The notes beneath the pieces are model-generated. The model was not told the origin of the DNA. It searched no databases and saw nothing but the letters and a program-made list of their open reading frames with translations. A stretch of 64,000 nt of DNA from NCBI GenBank assembly GCA_028825445.1, contig JAPKAD010000007.1, forward strand, positions 1-64,000, read 5' to 3'. Shown here piece after piece: positions 17,735 to 27,427 of the stretch. The DNA comes from Octadecabacter sp. (GTDB lineage Bacteria > Pseudomonadota > Alphaproteobacteria > Rhodobacterales > Rhodobacteraceae). A program made the translations under genes and the position numbers. How positions within the stretch are numbered: the first letter of the stretch is position 1; every line of letters begins with the position of its first letter.

Positions 17735-18309
17735 TATACATCCTGCCTTGGTCGTGTGGTGTCTTCGGGCGTGCGGATGAGCGGCGTAATGTGAGATACG
17801 GCACCAGCATCAATTATTACTGAGCGCATTTTGAACATCACCGAAGGGACATACCGCCGCTCTAAAGCCCCCCACATCTGACTGACTTCCTCAGTGCGCA
17901 GATTTGCTATTTCAAAGGTTAGATTGGATAAGCCTGTGGGCATTTCAGGAAAACGTTCGGGGGTCATTACCGCGTTCGCTTGAAAAAACATCAATGCCGT
18001 TGAAATTAGTTTCAGTCCTTCGCTATAACCTTTTGGATCGTGTCCTGACGCGAGCATGAAATAAACATCGAGATGCATTGGTCTTCGGCCGCCTAATGGC
18101 CCACGCGCAGATTTTGGTTTAGCCCTAGAAACAGTGTCTTCGGTCAGATTTGTCATGAACAGCGCCAAACGATTATGGGTTTTGGCAGTGGGGCGACCTT
18201 CGGAGTCGCTGAGGGGTGCAAGGACAACAAGATCTTCTTGAACCGAGTAAATAGCGGACAAATGCGAATTTAATCTGCTGCAAACTAAATTTAGTGCAAG
18301 ATCAATCAT
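17734..18309 (-). CDS. eCIS tube-terminator / cap protein, DUF4255 (Afp16/Pvc16 N-terminal domain)
   Basis: A 191-aa protein of the Pvc16 N-terminal-domain family (DUF4255). Typical features are 'IDLALNLVCSRLN' at the start, 'TKTHNRLALFMTNLTEDTV' like the usual 'N.I.LSLVNIEE', 'PMHLDVYFMLAS' (usual 'PL.LDLYYLLTAY'), 'YSEGLKLISTALMFFQANAVMTPERFP' and 'LTFEIANLRTEEVSQMWGAL'. In Afp and PVC this protein caps the sheath-tube and fixes particle length. It is the first gene of the operon; no obvious ribosome binding site stands close to its ATG. Confidence 0.9.
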   Translation of the reverse strand: MIDLALNLVCSRLNSHLSAIYSVQEDLVVLAPLSDSEGRPTAKTHNRLALFMTNLTEDTVSRAKPKSARGPLGGRRPMHLDVYFMLASGHDPKGYSEGLKLISTALMFFQANAVMTPERFPEMPTGLSNLTFEIANLRTEEVSQMWGALERRYVPSVMFKMRSVIIDAGAVSHITPLIRTPEDTTRPRQDV

Positions 18310-19579
18310 GGTTTGCTGTTAAGTGCATTGGTCATCCTGTTAGGGCCGTAAGTCTGTCAAATTTAATTTTATGAGGCCCTCAAAAAGCCAATCTAAAATA
18401 CTGCGATCACTATATTAATTAAATAGCTTAAGTATTTGTCTTAACGTGTCCTTAGGAAATTACAAGCGATGTGTTTGTCATATTTAAAATACCCAATAGT
18501 TGAAGTTCCAAACTCAGCATCGACCAAGAGGATCAAACGTTATGTTTATCGAGAGATATACTTTAATTTATCTCCAAATAACACTTTAGCAAAAATAAAC
18601 TAAAAATAAGAAAACCTATAAATTGGTGATGTCAAACTGTTGTTGCCAGATTGCATAATTAAGGCATCTGCGTGGCCCGCAATCTCACCCGCTATGATGA
18701 CAGAGGCTTATGTCGGAGCCATGATGATTAAAAAAGTACTGCAGCCAACAACTTAAAAACGTCGCTGGTAGTATTCTGTCATTGACGCTCATAGTTTAAA
18801 GCTTGGCCTGTCGTGAACTCAATTATGATGAAAAAAGAGGCAGATTTTGGCACTCAAACCGCCCCACTTTGGCCCACTTTTGCGATGCGTGTCGGGGGCC
18901 AACATCACAATGAATAGTGTTTCTGCCATCATTGAAACAACTAAGATGAGAAAGCTAGTTGTAAAATCATGCGCCAAAAATTAAAACTGTGTGATAAGAT
19001 TTTGTGAAAACCCAGTTGATAGCACGCACCAAAAAATTAAAGAAATAGTAACCCGTTCATCAAGGTCAAGGTGTCAACGTTCTGGTCAGCTAAAATTCAG
19101 AAAACGCAATGAACAGTGCTGTGGTTTTGGGACGGTCTGTAGGCTTGCATAAATAAAAAGTGGTTCGAAATCCATGTGGTAAATGTTGGTACCCTTGTAG
19201 TCTGCATTTATTCGATTTAACTAAATACGCCTAAGCCAATTCTGCAGCATTTCACAAAAGCCTCTTTAGAGCATCAACAGTAGAGTGAAAATTTGATATC
19301 AATTAATAATTTTTTTGTAAAATGAAATTGAGAATCGAAATTTGCAAACGTTAAATTATTCATTTAACGCAATCCAAATTTTAGCACGCTTTATTTGCAA
19401 TGAGATGTCTAAATTGGCATCAGATTAACTGTATTGCGCCCAAAATTTTAAGTCGATGGCACCTAACCCGTATTTTTGCTTAAATCACACCGATTTTAGC
19501 TTTAAAATATTAAAAATTTGTAAAAACCTTCTTTGCAGGTGTTCGCAAACTTATGCTGCATTGGCATCATAATGTGAGA
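18310..19579. other. 1.27-kb AT-rich gap upstream of the eCIS operon
   Basis: No coding gene or recognisable RNA was found. The region should contain the promoter of the minus-strand eCIS operon close to 18310-18450, where the sequence is very AT-rich (for example a run near 18410-18440), but I cannot point to a convincing -35/-10 pair. A GC-richer island at 18660-18730 and another at 18840-18900 have codon-like texture with stops in all frames, so they may be decayed coding sequence of unknown origin. Confidence 0.5.
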
Positions 19580-19656
19580 TGGTGAGCCCTGGAAGATTCG
19601 AACTTCCGGCCTATCCCTTAGGAGGGGATCGCTCTATCCAGCTGAGCTAAGGGCCC
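19580..19656 (-). tRNA. tRNA-Arg (anticodon CCT)
   Basis: A full cloverleaf is readable on the minus strand. The acceptor stem GGGCCCT pairs with AGGGCTC (one G-T pair), the D arm is GCTC-AGCTGGATA-GAGC, the anticodon stem ATCCC/GGGAT encloses the loop CTCCTAA giving anticodon CCT, and the T arm contains GTTCGAATC with stem CCGGA/TTCCAGG region. Discriminator A is followed by an encoded CCA. It reads the rare Arg codon AGG. The 3' end faces the eCIS locus. Confidence 0.96.
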
Positions 19657-20105
19657 ACGATTTAGTCAGAAAGATTGACGTTAATCGTAAGTATATTTGC
19701 TTCGTATATATTATAACTTCCATATGCAAACACTCGCGTAATCCAAATTGTTCACACAATTAAGATAATTCTTATCACTATTACTTAAAAATTAGTAGTT
19801 CGAGTATTAATGTCATTTGACTGGTTTTAAGTCGTATTTTTTTAATAATATAAATCTATTGTCCGTAAAATACTTTTTCTCGTGGGGTCAAAATTTTTTA
19901 TCTAAGTTATTATTGTCTAAAATAGGGCAATTGAAAGCCTCTTCTTGGAATGAAGCGAGCGCATCAATGAACACTACCCCCTCTTCGTCGCCTGTATTTA
20001 AGGAACACAAAGTCGGAATTGTCTGAGTTTATTTATTTTAATTATTAACATAATTTTAATCGTAAACTTTATATTTAGGAAAGAAATACATTATTCAAAA
20101 TGACA
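19657..20105. other. Gap between tRNA-Arg and regulator gene
   Basis: A very AT-rich 450-bp stretch. It would hold the tRNA promoter near 19660-19720 and the downstream region of the regulator gene. A minus-strand frame from about 20024 to 19885 is open and protein-like for about 45 codons, but has no start codon or recognisable family, so I do not call it a gene. Confidence 0.4.
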
Positions 20106-20810
20106 TCACACTATGCGAATTACGTCTTTATCAATTGCGAGCATGTAGCCGCGCCGCGCAATGTTGCGCACCAACAATTCAGATATCATTTGGTTTCCCA
20201 AGGTGTCGCGTAACCGCTTTATCCTTGTGGCACCGGCAGCTTCTTCGCAGTCTGATGACGGCCTACCAGATATGACGCCTTCGATTTCGGCACCAGACAA
20301 AACTTCATTATCCATGCGTGCTTCAGCAAGAACGCTCAGCGTTTCAATCGCCGCATCGGTAAGTTTAAATTCAAAACCGTTGAGGTAAACCATATTTTGT
20401 TCGCGTGAGATTAGCAGTGAGTTTACCTCAATTCCCTTACGTTCGATTTTACCCATCCAGCGGTTCATCGTAATCAGCGTCACAAGGAACATCACCGATG
20501 CAATTAATAAAGCGGTCGCGAAGACCAGCAATACGAAGATGACAAATCGGTAGCTGTCTAAGGTCGCAGAAAACGCGGTGCCAGACTGTGCCAAAATCTC
20601 CAGCAGCTTAATTTCAGCTTGGCCAGTTAATGACGCATTTTCGACAAACAGCTGTTCTACATGCGCATTAAATATGTTGGCATCAGGCAGGTTAGAAAAT
20701 AGCAATATTGCGACTGTCGTCAATATTACAACGATCGCTACAATCCCACTCACAACAACTTTGTTGCCTGTCTGACGTGTTTCAATAGCGGAGGTAATTT
20801 TCGCCTGCAT
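20106..20810 (-). CDS. Membrane-anchored winged-helix (OmpR/CadC-type) transcriptional regulator
   Basis: A 234-aa protein with two N-terminal membrane segments (about 18-41 and 86-112) enclosing a ~45-residue loop likely to be periplasmic, and a cytoplasmic C-terminal winged-helix domain (about 130-228). The DNA-binding part is recognisable from 'FKLTDAAIETLSVLAEA', 'RIKRLRDTLGNQMISELLVRNIARRGYML', which fits the trans_reg_C fold (recognition helix plus wing ending in GYxL). There is no receiver domain, so sensing probably goes through the membrane part. The start ATG 20810 follows GAGG by about 9 nt and lies 29 nt inside the upstream secreted-protein gene, so the two are coupled. Targets are unknown; the eCIS operon is a nearby candidate only by location. 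Confidence 0.75.
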   Translation of the reverse strand: MQAKITSAIETRQTGNKVVVSGIVAIVVILTTVAILLFSNLPDANIFNAHVEQLFVENASLTGQAEIKLLEILAQSGTAFSATLDSYRFVIFVLLVFATALLIASVMFLVTLITMNRWMGKIERKGIEVNSLLISREQNMVYLNGFEFKLTDAAIETLSVLAEARMDNEVLSGAEIEGVISGRPSSDCEEAAGATRIKRLRDTLGNQMISELLVRNIARRGYMLAIDKDVIRIV

Positions 20811-21063
20811 TAACTAGCCTCTTCCCAAGTCCGTCGTCGTTAAAAACGCTCAATATGTTCAATAGTTGCCAATCTTCAGCAGCAAGGCGCGGCGTGAGTT
20901 CGACAAGCGCGTCTTCTAACAAACACGTACCAATGATCTCAGCGACACCGTAGTGCAACTGAAGCGGGTCGTCACGCTTGGCTTTATAATCGACGAAACA
21001 AGCAGCTTGCGCTGTCGATGACACCACTAAAATTGCGAAAGTAATATGTATTAAATTTTTCAT
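20782..21063 (-). CDS. Small secreted protein, co-transcribed with membrane regulator
   Basis: A 93-aa protein starting at ATG 21063. It has a clear signal peptide (Lys2, hydrophobic 5-18, cleavage after 'AQA'), leaving a mature ~72-residue protein 'ACFVDYKAKRDDPLQLHYGV...' with two cysteines (one right after cleavage and one in 'IIGTCLL') that could form a disulfide. I recall similar small proteins in other Rhodobacteraceae but no function. The 29-nt overlap with the regulator gene suggests that the pair works together, perhaps as a periplasmic co-sensor for the regulator's loop. Confidence 0.7.
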   Translation of the reverse strand: MKNLIHITFAILVVSSTAQAACFVDYKAKRDDPLQLHYGVAEIIGTCLLEDALVELTPRLAAEDWQLLNILSVFNDDGLGKRLVNAGENYLRY

Positions 21064-21688
21064 TCCCAAAACATGCCTATGGGGCCAATGTTATTCAACA
21101 TCTGTTGAGCGTCTTCGCATTGAAAGTAATTAGTACTGTACAGTAATTTGATCAACATCCGTGTTCACCCCCATGTTTGGTTCATGCCAAGCTGGATCGC
21201 TGCCAAGCAGTATCCAAAATAAGCATGTAATTTTTTCTTAATTATACATTAAGATCCTCAGTGCTGATGTTACGTCCTCTACACTGGCGTTAACAGATAT
21301 TATTCCAGCAACCGTGTTGGTGCAGATTTCAGATGAAGATGCTATTACAAGTATTCTGCCTGCGGACTGACGAAGTAATTTGAGACCCACCGTGGCAACA
21401 CCGTTCGAATTTTACCCCAGCTCTGATCGTCAGGAATACCTCGCACGTTGCTTGATAAACGTAGGATTTAGCACAATCAAATGTTAACGCTGACGTGGAG
21501 TAGAACGACTGCCCAAAGTGGCCGTTCGATTTGGGGCCGTTGGGTTAACATCGGCCTCTGCTGCTTTGCTGGGCAAGACTAAAATGCTGTTTGCGTTCTG
21601 CGCATGGCGGGAATGCGTAATTAGCCTCTAACGATATGGGTCAGAGACCTTTATTGAAATGAGAATATTAAGTTTGAAAGAGTAGAAC
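21064..21688. other. 625-bp gap with no identified gene
   Basis: No gene is supported. It should hold the promoter of the minus-strand secreted-protein/regulator pair. A minus-strand stretch around 21250-21380 reads as about 45 uninterrupted protein-like codons ending at a stop, but lacks a plausible start and I recognise no family; it may be a coding remnant. Confidence 0.4.
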
Positions 21689-21847
21689 ATGATTCAGGAT
21701 CGCTTAACTGCAAAATTTTTGACCGCTCAGTCTGTTAAGCGGGACAAAAAAAAGCCATTTGTCGCTGTTGTACCCAAAATTAGCAAAGCTCCCGTGACAG
21801 ATATTTACACACGTGGCCGCAGCCTTTTGGGAACATTTTGGCTCTAA
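21689..21847 (+). CDS. Possible small basic protein upstream of rnhB
   Basis: An ATG-to-TAA frame of 52 codons ending 38 bp before rnhB. The product is basic and Lys/Arg-rich ('SVKRDKKKPFVAVVPK' in the middle, ending 'GTFWL'). The upstream sequence GAAAGAGTAG could act as a ribosome binding site. I recognise no family. It may be a real small gene, a leader peptide, or chance. Confidence 0.3.
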   Translation: MIQDRLTAKFLTAQSVKRDKKKPFVAVVPKISKAPVTDIYTRGRSLLGTFWL

Positions 21848-21885
21848 GCCTTGCGACCTGTGGCTCGGTTTGAAACACAGAAAAT

Positions 21886-22506
21886 ATGACTATAATAAAT
21901 CTGTCTCGCCCTAACTTCATATTTGAAGAAGCTCTTGTCGCCTGTGGGGTGATGCGCATAGCAGGCGTTGACGAAGTTGGGCGCGGCCCGCTGGCTGGTC
22001 CCGTAACTGCAGCTGCTGTGATCCTTGATCCGAACAATATTCCCGATGGATTAAATGATAGTAAAGCCCTTAGCCGTAAAAAGCGCGAGGCGTTAGAGCC
22101 GCTAATCTTTGCCAGCGCAGAAGTCTCCATTGCCCACGCGACCGTCGAGGAGATTGACGAAATCAATATATTACGCGCCAGCCACCTTGCCATGGAACGT
22201 GCAATTGCCAGTTTGGGCCGCGTTGATCACGCATTAATTGATGGAAACATGATCCCGCGCGGCCTGACCATTCCTGCAACCACAATCATCAAAGGCGATA
22301 CACGATCTTTGTCGATTGCGGCAGCCTCAATCGTAGCAAAAATATGTCGTGATCGGATTATGAAGGTGCTGTCTCAGCAATATCCTGGTTACGGATGGGA
22401 GACAAATTCTGGATACGGGTCGAAAAGCCACATATTTGCACTTCAAAATCTTGGGGTGACCCCACACCATAGACGATCATTCAAACCCGTACACAACATG
22501 TTGTGA
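21886..22506 (+). CDS. rnhB: Ribonuclease HII
   Basis: A 206-aa type 2 RNase H, which nicks RNA in RNA-DNA hybrids, including single ribonucleotides left in DNA. The active site is intact: Asp29-Glu30 in 'GVDEVGRGPLAGPV', Asp119 in 'ALIDGN', and Asp156 in 'KICRDRIM'. The typical C-terminal 'YGWETNSGYGSKSH...LGVTPHHRRSF' is present. Length is normal. It lies just ahead of ccrM on the same strand, an arrangement common in Rhodobacterales, with 111 bp between them that contain a separate likely ccrM promoter. No strong ribosome binding site precedes the chosen ATG; Met23 is an alternative start. Confidence 0.96.
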   Translation: MTIINLSRPNFIFEEALVACGVMRIAGVDEVGRGPLAGPVTAAAVILDPNNIPDGLNDSKALSRKKREALEPLIFASAEVSIAHATVEEIDEINILRASHLAMERAIASLGRVDHALIDGNMIPRGLTIPATTIIKGDTRSLSIAAASIVAKICRDRIMKVLSQQYPGYGWETNSGYGSKSHIFALQNLGVTPHHRRSFKPVHNML

Positions 22507-22528
22507 CAAGAATAAATTGTAACCCTTT

Positions 22529-22567
22529 GATTCAATAAAGCTTTTGACTGCGAATCATCTTTGACTC
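22529..22567 (+). promoter_or_regulatory. Cluster of three GANTC methylation sites in the ccrM upstream region
   Basis: Three CcrM recognition sites lie within 39 bp: GATTC at 22529-22533, GAATC at 22552-22556 and GACTC at 22563-22567, 51-89 bp before the ccrM start codon. In Caulobacter, methylation state of GANTC sites in the ccrM promoter controls its timing in the cell cycle. The same type of feedback is inferred here from the position and density of the sites. Confidence 0.6.
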
Positions 22568-22596
22568 ACATTGGCCACAACCAATGAGCGGAATAA

Positions 22597-23739
<1,143 letters not shown>

Positions 23740-24114
23740 AGTTTTTGCCTCCACAATAGCATACCGTAAATAGCCCTTCGTGTTTGACCAAGGCTAATAC
23801 AAGGACCAATCGTTCCTGAATAAAGTTGAAGGCGAATTTGATCCATAACAAGTTTACCGCCTGTACTTGGCCCCTAATTGCCGCTGCGCCACTTATCCCT
23901 CGTCGGTCCCCAAGACCTGACGAGGGTTTTTTGCCATGGGAAATATTTTGATACTAACTGGCTTCTAATGTTCGTGGCTTCCCCTTTGATCGAACATAAA
24001 ATACGAGGATTGATATCACAGAAGGCTCCCAAATCGCTATAATCCCCCGTGATCTTAGCATAATGAAAGGCCGTCTTACCTTTTATCAAGACTGGGAAAT
24101 TAACGAGGTTCAAC
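23740..24114. other. Intergenic region ccrM-galE
   Basis: A 375-bp stretch carrying the terminator at 23897-23932 and, downstream of it, the probable galE promoter. No additional gene is supported. Confidence 0.5.
23897..23932 (+). terminator. Rho-independent terminator after ccrM
   Basis: An 8-bp stem CCCTCGTC / GACGAGGG with a short loop is followed directly by TTTTTT. It lies about 160 bp after the ccrM stop and before galE, so it would end transcripts coming from ccrM. Confidence 0.85.
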
Positions 24115-25119
24115 ATGACAAAAATTCTTCTTACGGGTGGTGCTGGATACATTGGATCGCATACCTATCTAGCTCTGATCCAATCTGGTTTTGAGGTTGT
24201 AATTCTAGATAATTTTTCAAATTCAAAGTCAGATGTACCACGCCGGTTGCAAGATATTTCTGGTAAAATGGTCTATTGTTTTAATGGAGACGTTCTAGAT
24301 CGTACAGATTTAGACAACGTATTTGCGGCCCACAAAATTGATGGTGTTGTGCATTTTGCAGCCAAAAAAGCTGTCAGCGAAAGTGTCGTAAAGCCTCTCG
24401 ACTATATGCATAACAACATTGGTGGATTGTTAAATCTTCTTGCTGCGATGGACGCGGCAGACGTGCGCAACATTGTGTTTTCATCCTCAGCAACAGTCTA
24501 TGGCGATACAGATGTTCAACCAATCCCAGAAGATCATCCGCGCACCTACACGTCGCCATATGCGTTTACCAAAATCGCAGGTGAACAAATTTTAGAACAA
24601 CTGCCTAACACTTGGGTCGTGGGTATCCTGCGCTATTTTAATCCTGCGGGCGCCCATAAATCTGCGATGATTGGTGAAGATTCGGAAGATATTCCAAATA
24701 ATCTTTTACCTTACATTGCTAAGGTCGCTGTGGGTGAACTTGCAGAACTCGTCGTATTTGGCGATGACTATGACACGCCGGATGGGACTGGCGTGCGCGA
24801 CTATATCCACGTTGAAGACCTTGCTGATGGGCATGTGCTGTCGCTAAAGTCATTGTTGGAAACGGGCGAAAGCCACACTGTCAACCTTGGGACAGGCGAA
24901 GGATCGTCTGTGTTGGATGTAGTAGCAGCTTATTCAGAGGCGTGTGGCAAAGACCTTGCGCACACGATCGCTCCACGCCGTGACGGTGACGTTGCTGTGC
25001 TGACGGGCCTCCCAGAACAAGCTAAAGCACGTTTGGGTTTTGAGGCGAAGCGATCCCTAGGGGACATGTGTAAATCAAGTTGGGCGTGGGTCAGTGGACA
25101 GCGACGCAATAAACGTTAG
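24115..25119 (+). CDS. galE: UDP-glucose 4-epimerase
   Basis: A 334-aa extended short-chain dehydrogenase that interconverts UDP-glucose and UDP-galactose for surface polysaccharide synthesis. The NAD-binding motif GGAGYIGSH is at residues 8-16, the catalytic Tyr149-xxx-Lys153 lies in 'YAFTK', and Ser124 sits in 'SSSATVYG'. The later motifs 'RYFNPAGA' and 'GTGVRDYIHVEDLA' are those of GalE rather than other sugar epimerases. It is transcribed alone; its stop overlaps the stop of the convergent alkB gene by three to four bases. Confidence 0.95.
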   Translation: MTKILLTGGAGYIGSHTYLALIQSGFEVVILDNFSNSKSDVPRRLQDISGKMVYCFNGDVLDRTDLDNVFAAHKIDGVVHFAAKKAVSESVVKPLDYMHNNIGGLLNLLAAMDAADVRNIVFSSSATVYGDTDVQPIPEDHPRTYTSPYAFTKIAGEQILEQLPNTWVVGILRYFNPAGAHKSAMIGEDSEDIPNNLLPYIAKVAVGELAELVVFGDDYDTPDGTGVRDYIHVEDLADGHVLSLKSLLETGESHTVNLGTGEGSSVLDVVAAYSEACGKDLAHTIAPRRDGDVAVLTGLPEQAKARLGFEAKRSLGDMCKSSWAWVSGQRRNKR

Positions 25120-26264
25120 CGGGGCAATGGATTTGTTGCGTTGTTGTATGGCATCCAATCCGTAATCTCGGAATAATGCTTCTGACGCCATGCCCTCACA
25201 CGCGGATTCATTACCCGCCGCCAGATAGGGGGAAGCATCGCGAAAGTTGTCATGATCGGATAACCGTAAGGCAACTGCGGTGCCGTATCACCATCGTATG
25301 TCTGTAGCATGGGAAATCTGCGATCAGGTTTGTAGTGGTGGTCGCTGTGGCGTTGCAAATTAATAAGCAGCCAGTTTGATGCCAGTTGTGATGCGTTCCA
25401 TGAATGGCGTGGTAGCACATGTTCGTATTTGCCGTCTCCTAGGTGTTTGCGCGTTAGGCCAAAGTGTTGGACATAGTTGACCAGTTCAAGTTGCCACATA
25501 GCGATGAATGCCTGCACAAGGAACAGGCCTAACCCGGCCCAGCCGCCGATCCCCATGGAGAGAATAAGAAAAGTCGTCTGCAACAAGGCGTAGCGCCAAA
25601 TTGGGTTGCTTCGGTGATGCCAAGAGAGATTTTTGCGGGCAAGCATCGCAGCTTCTGCCTTAAACGCAGATACCGGTTGCTGGAGCAGGACACGAGGAAA
25701 GTATCGATGAAAACCTTCGTTATAGCGTGCAGTCACAGGGTCTTTTGGGGTGCCAACGTAGCGGTGATGCACCAGCAAATGCTCACTACGAAAATGGGAG
25801 TATAGCGACATAGCTAGCAGAATATCGCCCAACCAGCGTTCGAATTTGGGCTTTTGGTGCGCAAGCTCATGCGCATAAGTAATGCCGATGGTGCCCGACA
25901 TGACCCCAATACTGAAGAACAGCGCAATCTTTTCAATTGTGCCAAGATGCCCTGTCGCGGTGACATACCAAAGCACACCGAACAATGTGATGAATTGCAA
26001 TGGCGCCCAGATGAAGGTTATGAGGCGATACCAAAAAAGTTCATCTTCGCTGGTTTCAAGGTCGGCGACTTCTTCATAGGTTCCTGCAAGTGCGTCGATT
26101 GCCGAAAACAAATACCACGTAGCAATGGGCATCAAGACCACAGTCCAGCCGCCAAAGACTGCCCCAATCCACGCAAGCGGTATCAACGCCACTGATAACC
26201 AGAATGGTGCTGCGCGGGCGATTCTGGCCATGTTGGTGGGGGACACGACTGGAAAGGTTGTCAT
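25116..26264 (-). CDS. alkB: Alkane 1-monooxygenase (AlkB-type membrane di-iron hydroxylase)
   Basis: A 382-aa integral membrane protein with about six hydrophobic segments and the histidine boxes of alkane hydroxylases: HELAHQ (132-137), EHLLVHH (161-167) and LQRHSDHH (303-310), plus the family signature 'NYVQHFGL' (263-270). The 'TPKDP' after box 2 also matches AlkB. The enzyme would hydroxylate the terminal carbon of alkanes using electrons from rubredoxin. No rubredoxin or rubredoxin reductase gene is in the window and none is fused to it, so the redox partner must be elsewhere. AGGAG lies 6 nt before the start. A fatty-acid-type substrate cannot be excluded. Confidence 0.88.
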   Translation of the reverse strand: MTTFPVVSPTNMARIARAAPFWLSVALIPLAWIGAVFGGWTVVLMPIATWYLFSAIDALAGTYEEVADLETSEDELFWYRLITFIWAPLQFITLFGVLWYVTATGHLGTIEKIALFFSIGVMSGTIGITYAHELAHQKPKFERWLGDILLAMSLYSHFRSEHLLVHHRYVGTPKDPVTARYNEGFHRYFPRVLLQQPVSAFKAEAAMLARKNLSWHHRSNPIWRYALLQTTFLILSMGIGGWAGLGLFLVQAFIAMWQLELVNYVQHFGLTRKHLGDGKYEHVLPRHSWNASQLASNWLLINLQRHSDHHYKPDRRFPMLQTYDGDTAPQLPYGYPIMTTFAMLPPIWRRVMNPRVRAWRQKHYSEITDWMPYNNATNPLPR

Positions 26265-26309
26265 TGTGATCTCCTATTTGCAGGTAACATAGCAGTTTGT
26301 GCCGTTCGC

Positions 26310-27362
26310 TCAAACATTTTGTAATGTCGCAACTGCTATGCTGTAAGCTTTTTGCATTACGGTTGGCATCGCATTAGGGCTAAAAATGTCAGCAGGGATA
26401 AATTGTCCACGATCAGGCAGTGTATCGTAAGGTAGCCATACTGTTTGGACACGCAGAATTAAATGAAAATGGGTGAAAGCATGGCGTGCCTGTGTATCAA
26501 GTTCCTGCCAATCAGCCAAAACAGGCTCTTGATCCGTTGGCAAATCGTTCCAGTCTGTCGTTGGCCACCCGAGCATTCCTCCCAACAACCCTTTGTTGGG
26601 CCGTGTTTCCAACAGCCATGCGCCATCATCTCGCCGTGCGATATAAGCGATACCATGGCGCGTTGGCTTTGGTTTTTTAGGAGTCTTTTTTGGTAGCTCA
26701 CCTTGTGTACCAGCCGTGTGTGCTTCGCACGCGCCGCGCACTGGGCAAATCCCGCAGGCAGGTTTCTTGGGCATACAAATTGTAGCCCCTAAATCCATTA
26801 CGGCCTGCGCATAATCTCCTGGTCGTTGTAGGGATGTGTGTCGCTTGGCATACTCCATTAACACAGGTTTTGCTGCTGGCAGAGGTGTGTGATCGTCATA
26901 TAGACGTGACATGACTCGTTCGACATTCCCGTCCAAAACTGTTGACGCCTCATCAAACGCAATGGCGGAAATGGCAGCTGCAGTGTAAGGACCAATACCG
27001 GGCAATTTGATTAATGCGTTATAGGTTTGGGGGAACTCTCCGTTGTGAAAAGCCACCACTGCGCGCGCGCACTTCAAAAGGTTACGAGCTCGTGCATAAT
27101 AACCTAACCCTGCCCAAGCTGCCATGACATCTGCATCCTTGGCTGCTGCCAATGCGCCAACTGTGGGCCACAGCGCTGTGAATTTAATGTGATATGCCCG
27201 TACGGCAGCCACAGTAGTCTGTTGCAGCATTACCTCTGACAGCCAAATGCCATAAGGGTCAGGCAAATGCCTCGCTTTGCGCATTGCAGGCATCACGCGC
27301 CAAGGCATTTCTCGAGCGTGGACGTCGTACCAATCTAATAAGGTTTCTGTGATGTCACGCAA
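26310..27362 (-). CDS. mutY: A/G-specific adenine DNA glycosylase
   Basis: A 350-aa MutY, which removes adenine mispaired with 8-oxoguanine. The helix-hairpin-helix 'LPGIGPYTAAAI' is at about 120-131, catalytic Asp144 lies in 'VLDGNVERV', catalytic Glu43 in 'SEVMLQQT', and the iron-sulfur cysteines are Cys196, Cys203, Cys206 and Cys212 (C-x6-C-x2-C-x5-C). The C-terminal MutT-like domain ('WLLETRPNKGLLGGMLGWPT', 'HAFTHFHLIL') reads 8-oxoG. The start codon appears to be TTG at 27362, about 12 nt after AAGGAC. Divergent from the DUF721 gene. Confidence 0.96.
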   Translation of the reverse strand: MRDITETLLDWYDVHAREMPWRVMPAMRKARHLPDPYGIWLSEVMLQQTTVAAVRAYHIKFTALWPTVGALAAAKDADVMAAWAGLGYYARARNLLKCARAVVAFHNGEFPQTYNALIKLPGIGPYTAAAISAIAFDEASTVLDGNVERVMSRLYDDHTPLPAAKPVLMEYAKRHTSLQRPGDYAQAVMDLGATICMPKKPACGICPVRGACEAHTAGTQGELPKKTPKKPKPTRHGIAYIARRDDGAWLLETRPNKGLLGGMLGWPTTDWNDLPTDQEPVLADWQELDTQARHAFTHFHLILRVQTVWLPYDTLPDRGQFIPADIFSPNAMPTVMQKAYSIAVATLQNV

Positions 27363-27427
27363 TTTTTATGAGTCCTTAACAGTGGTTTTACTGGCTTTAA
27401 CACTTCAGAGGTTTAGAATAGCTCATA

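Noticed and set aside
1-18309. Interpretation as a prophage, gene transfer agent or type VI secretion system
   Set aside because: No capsid, portal, terminase or integrase genes and no TssJ/TssL/TssM/TssK-type proteins; DUF4255, DUF5908, Pvc11/Pvc12 and CIS tape-measure features are specific to eCIS.
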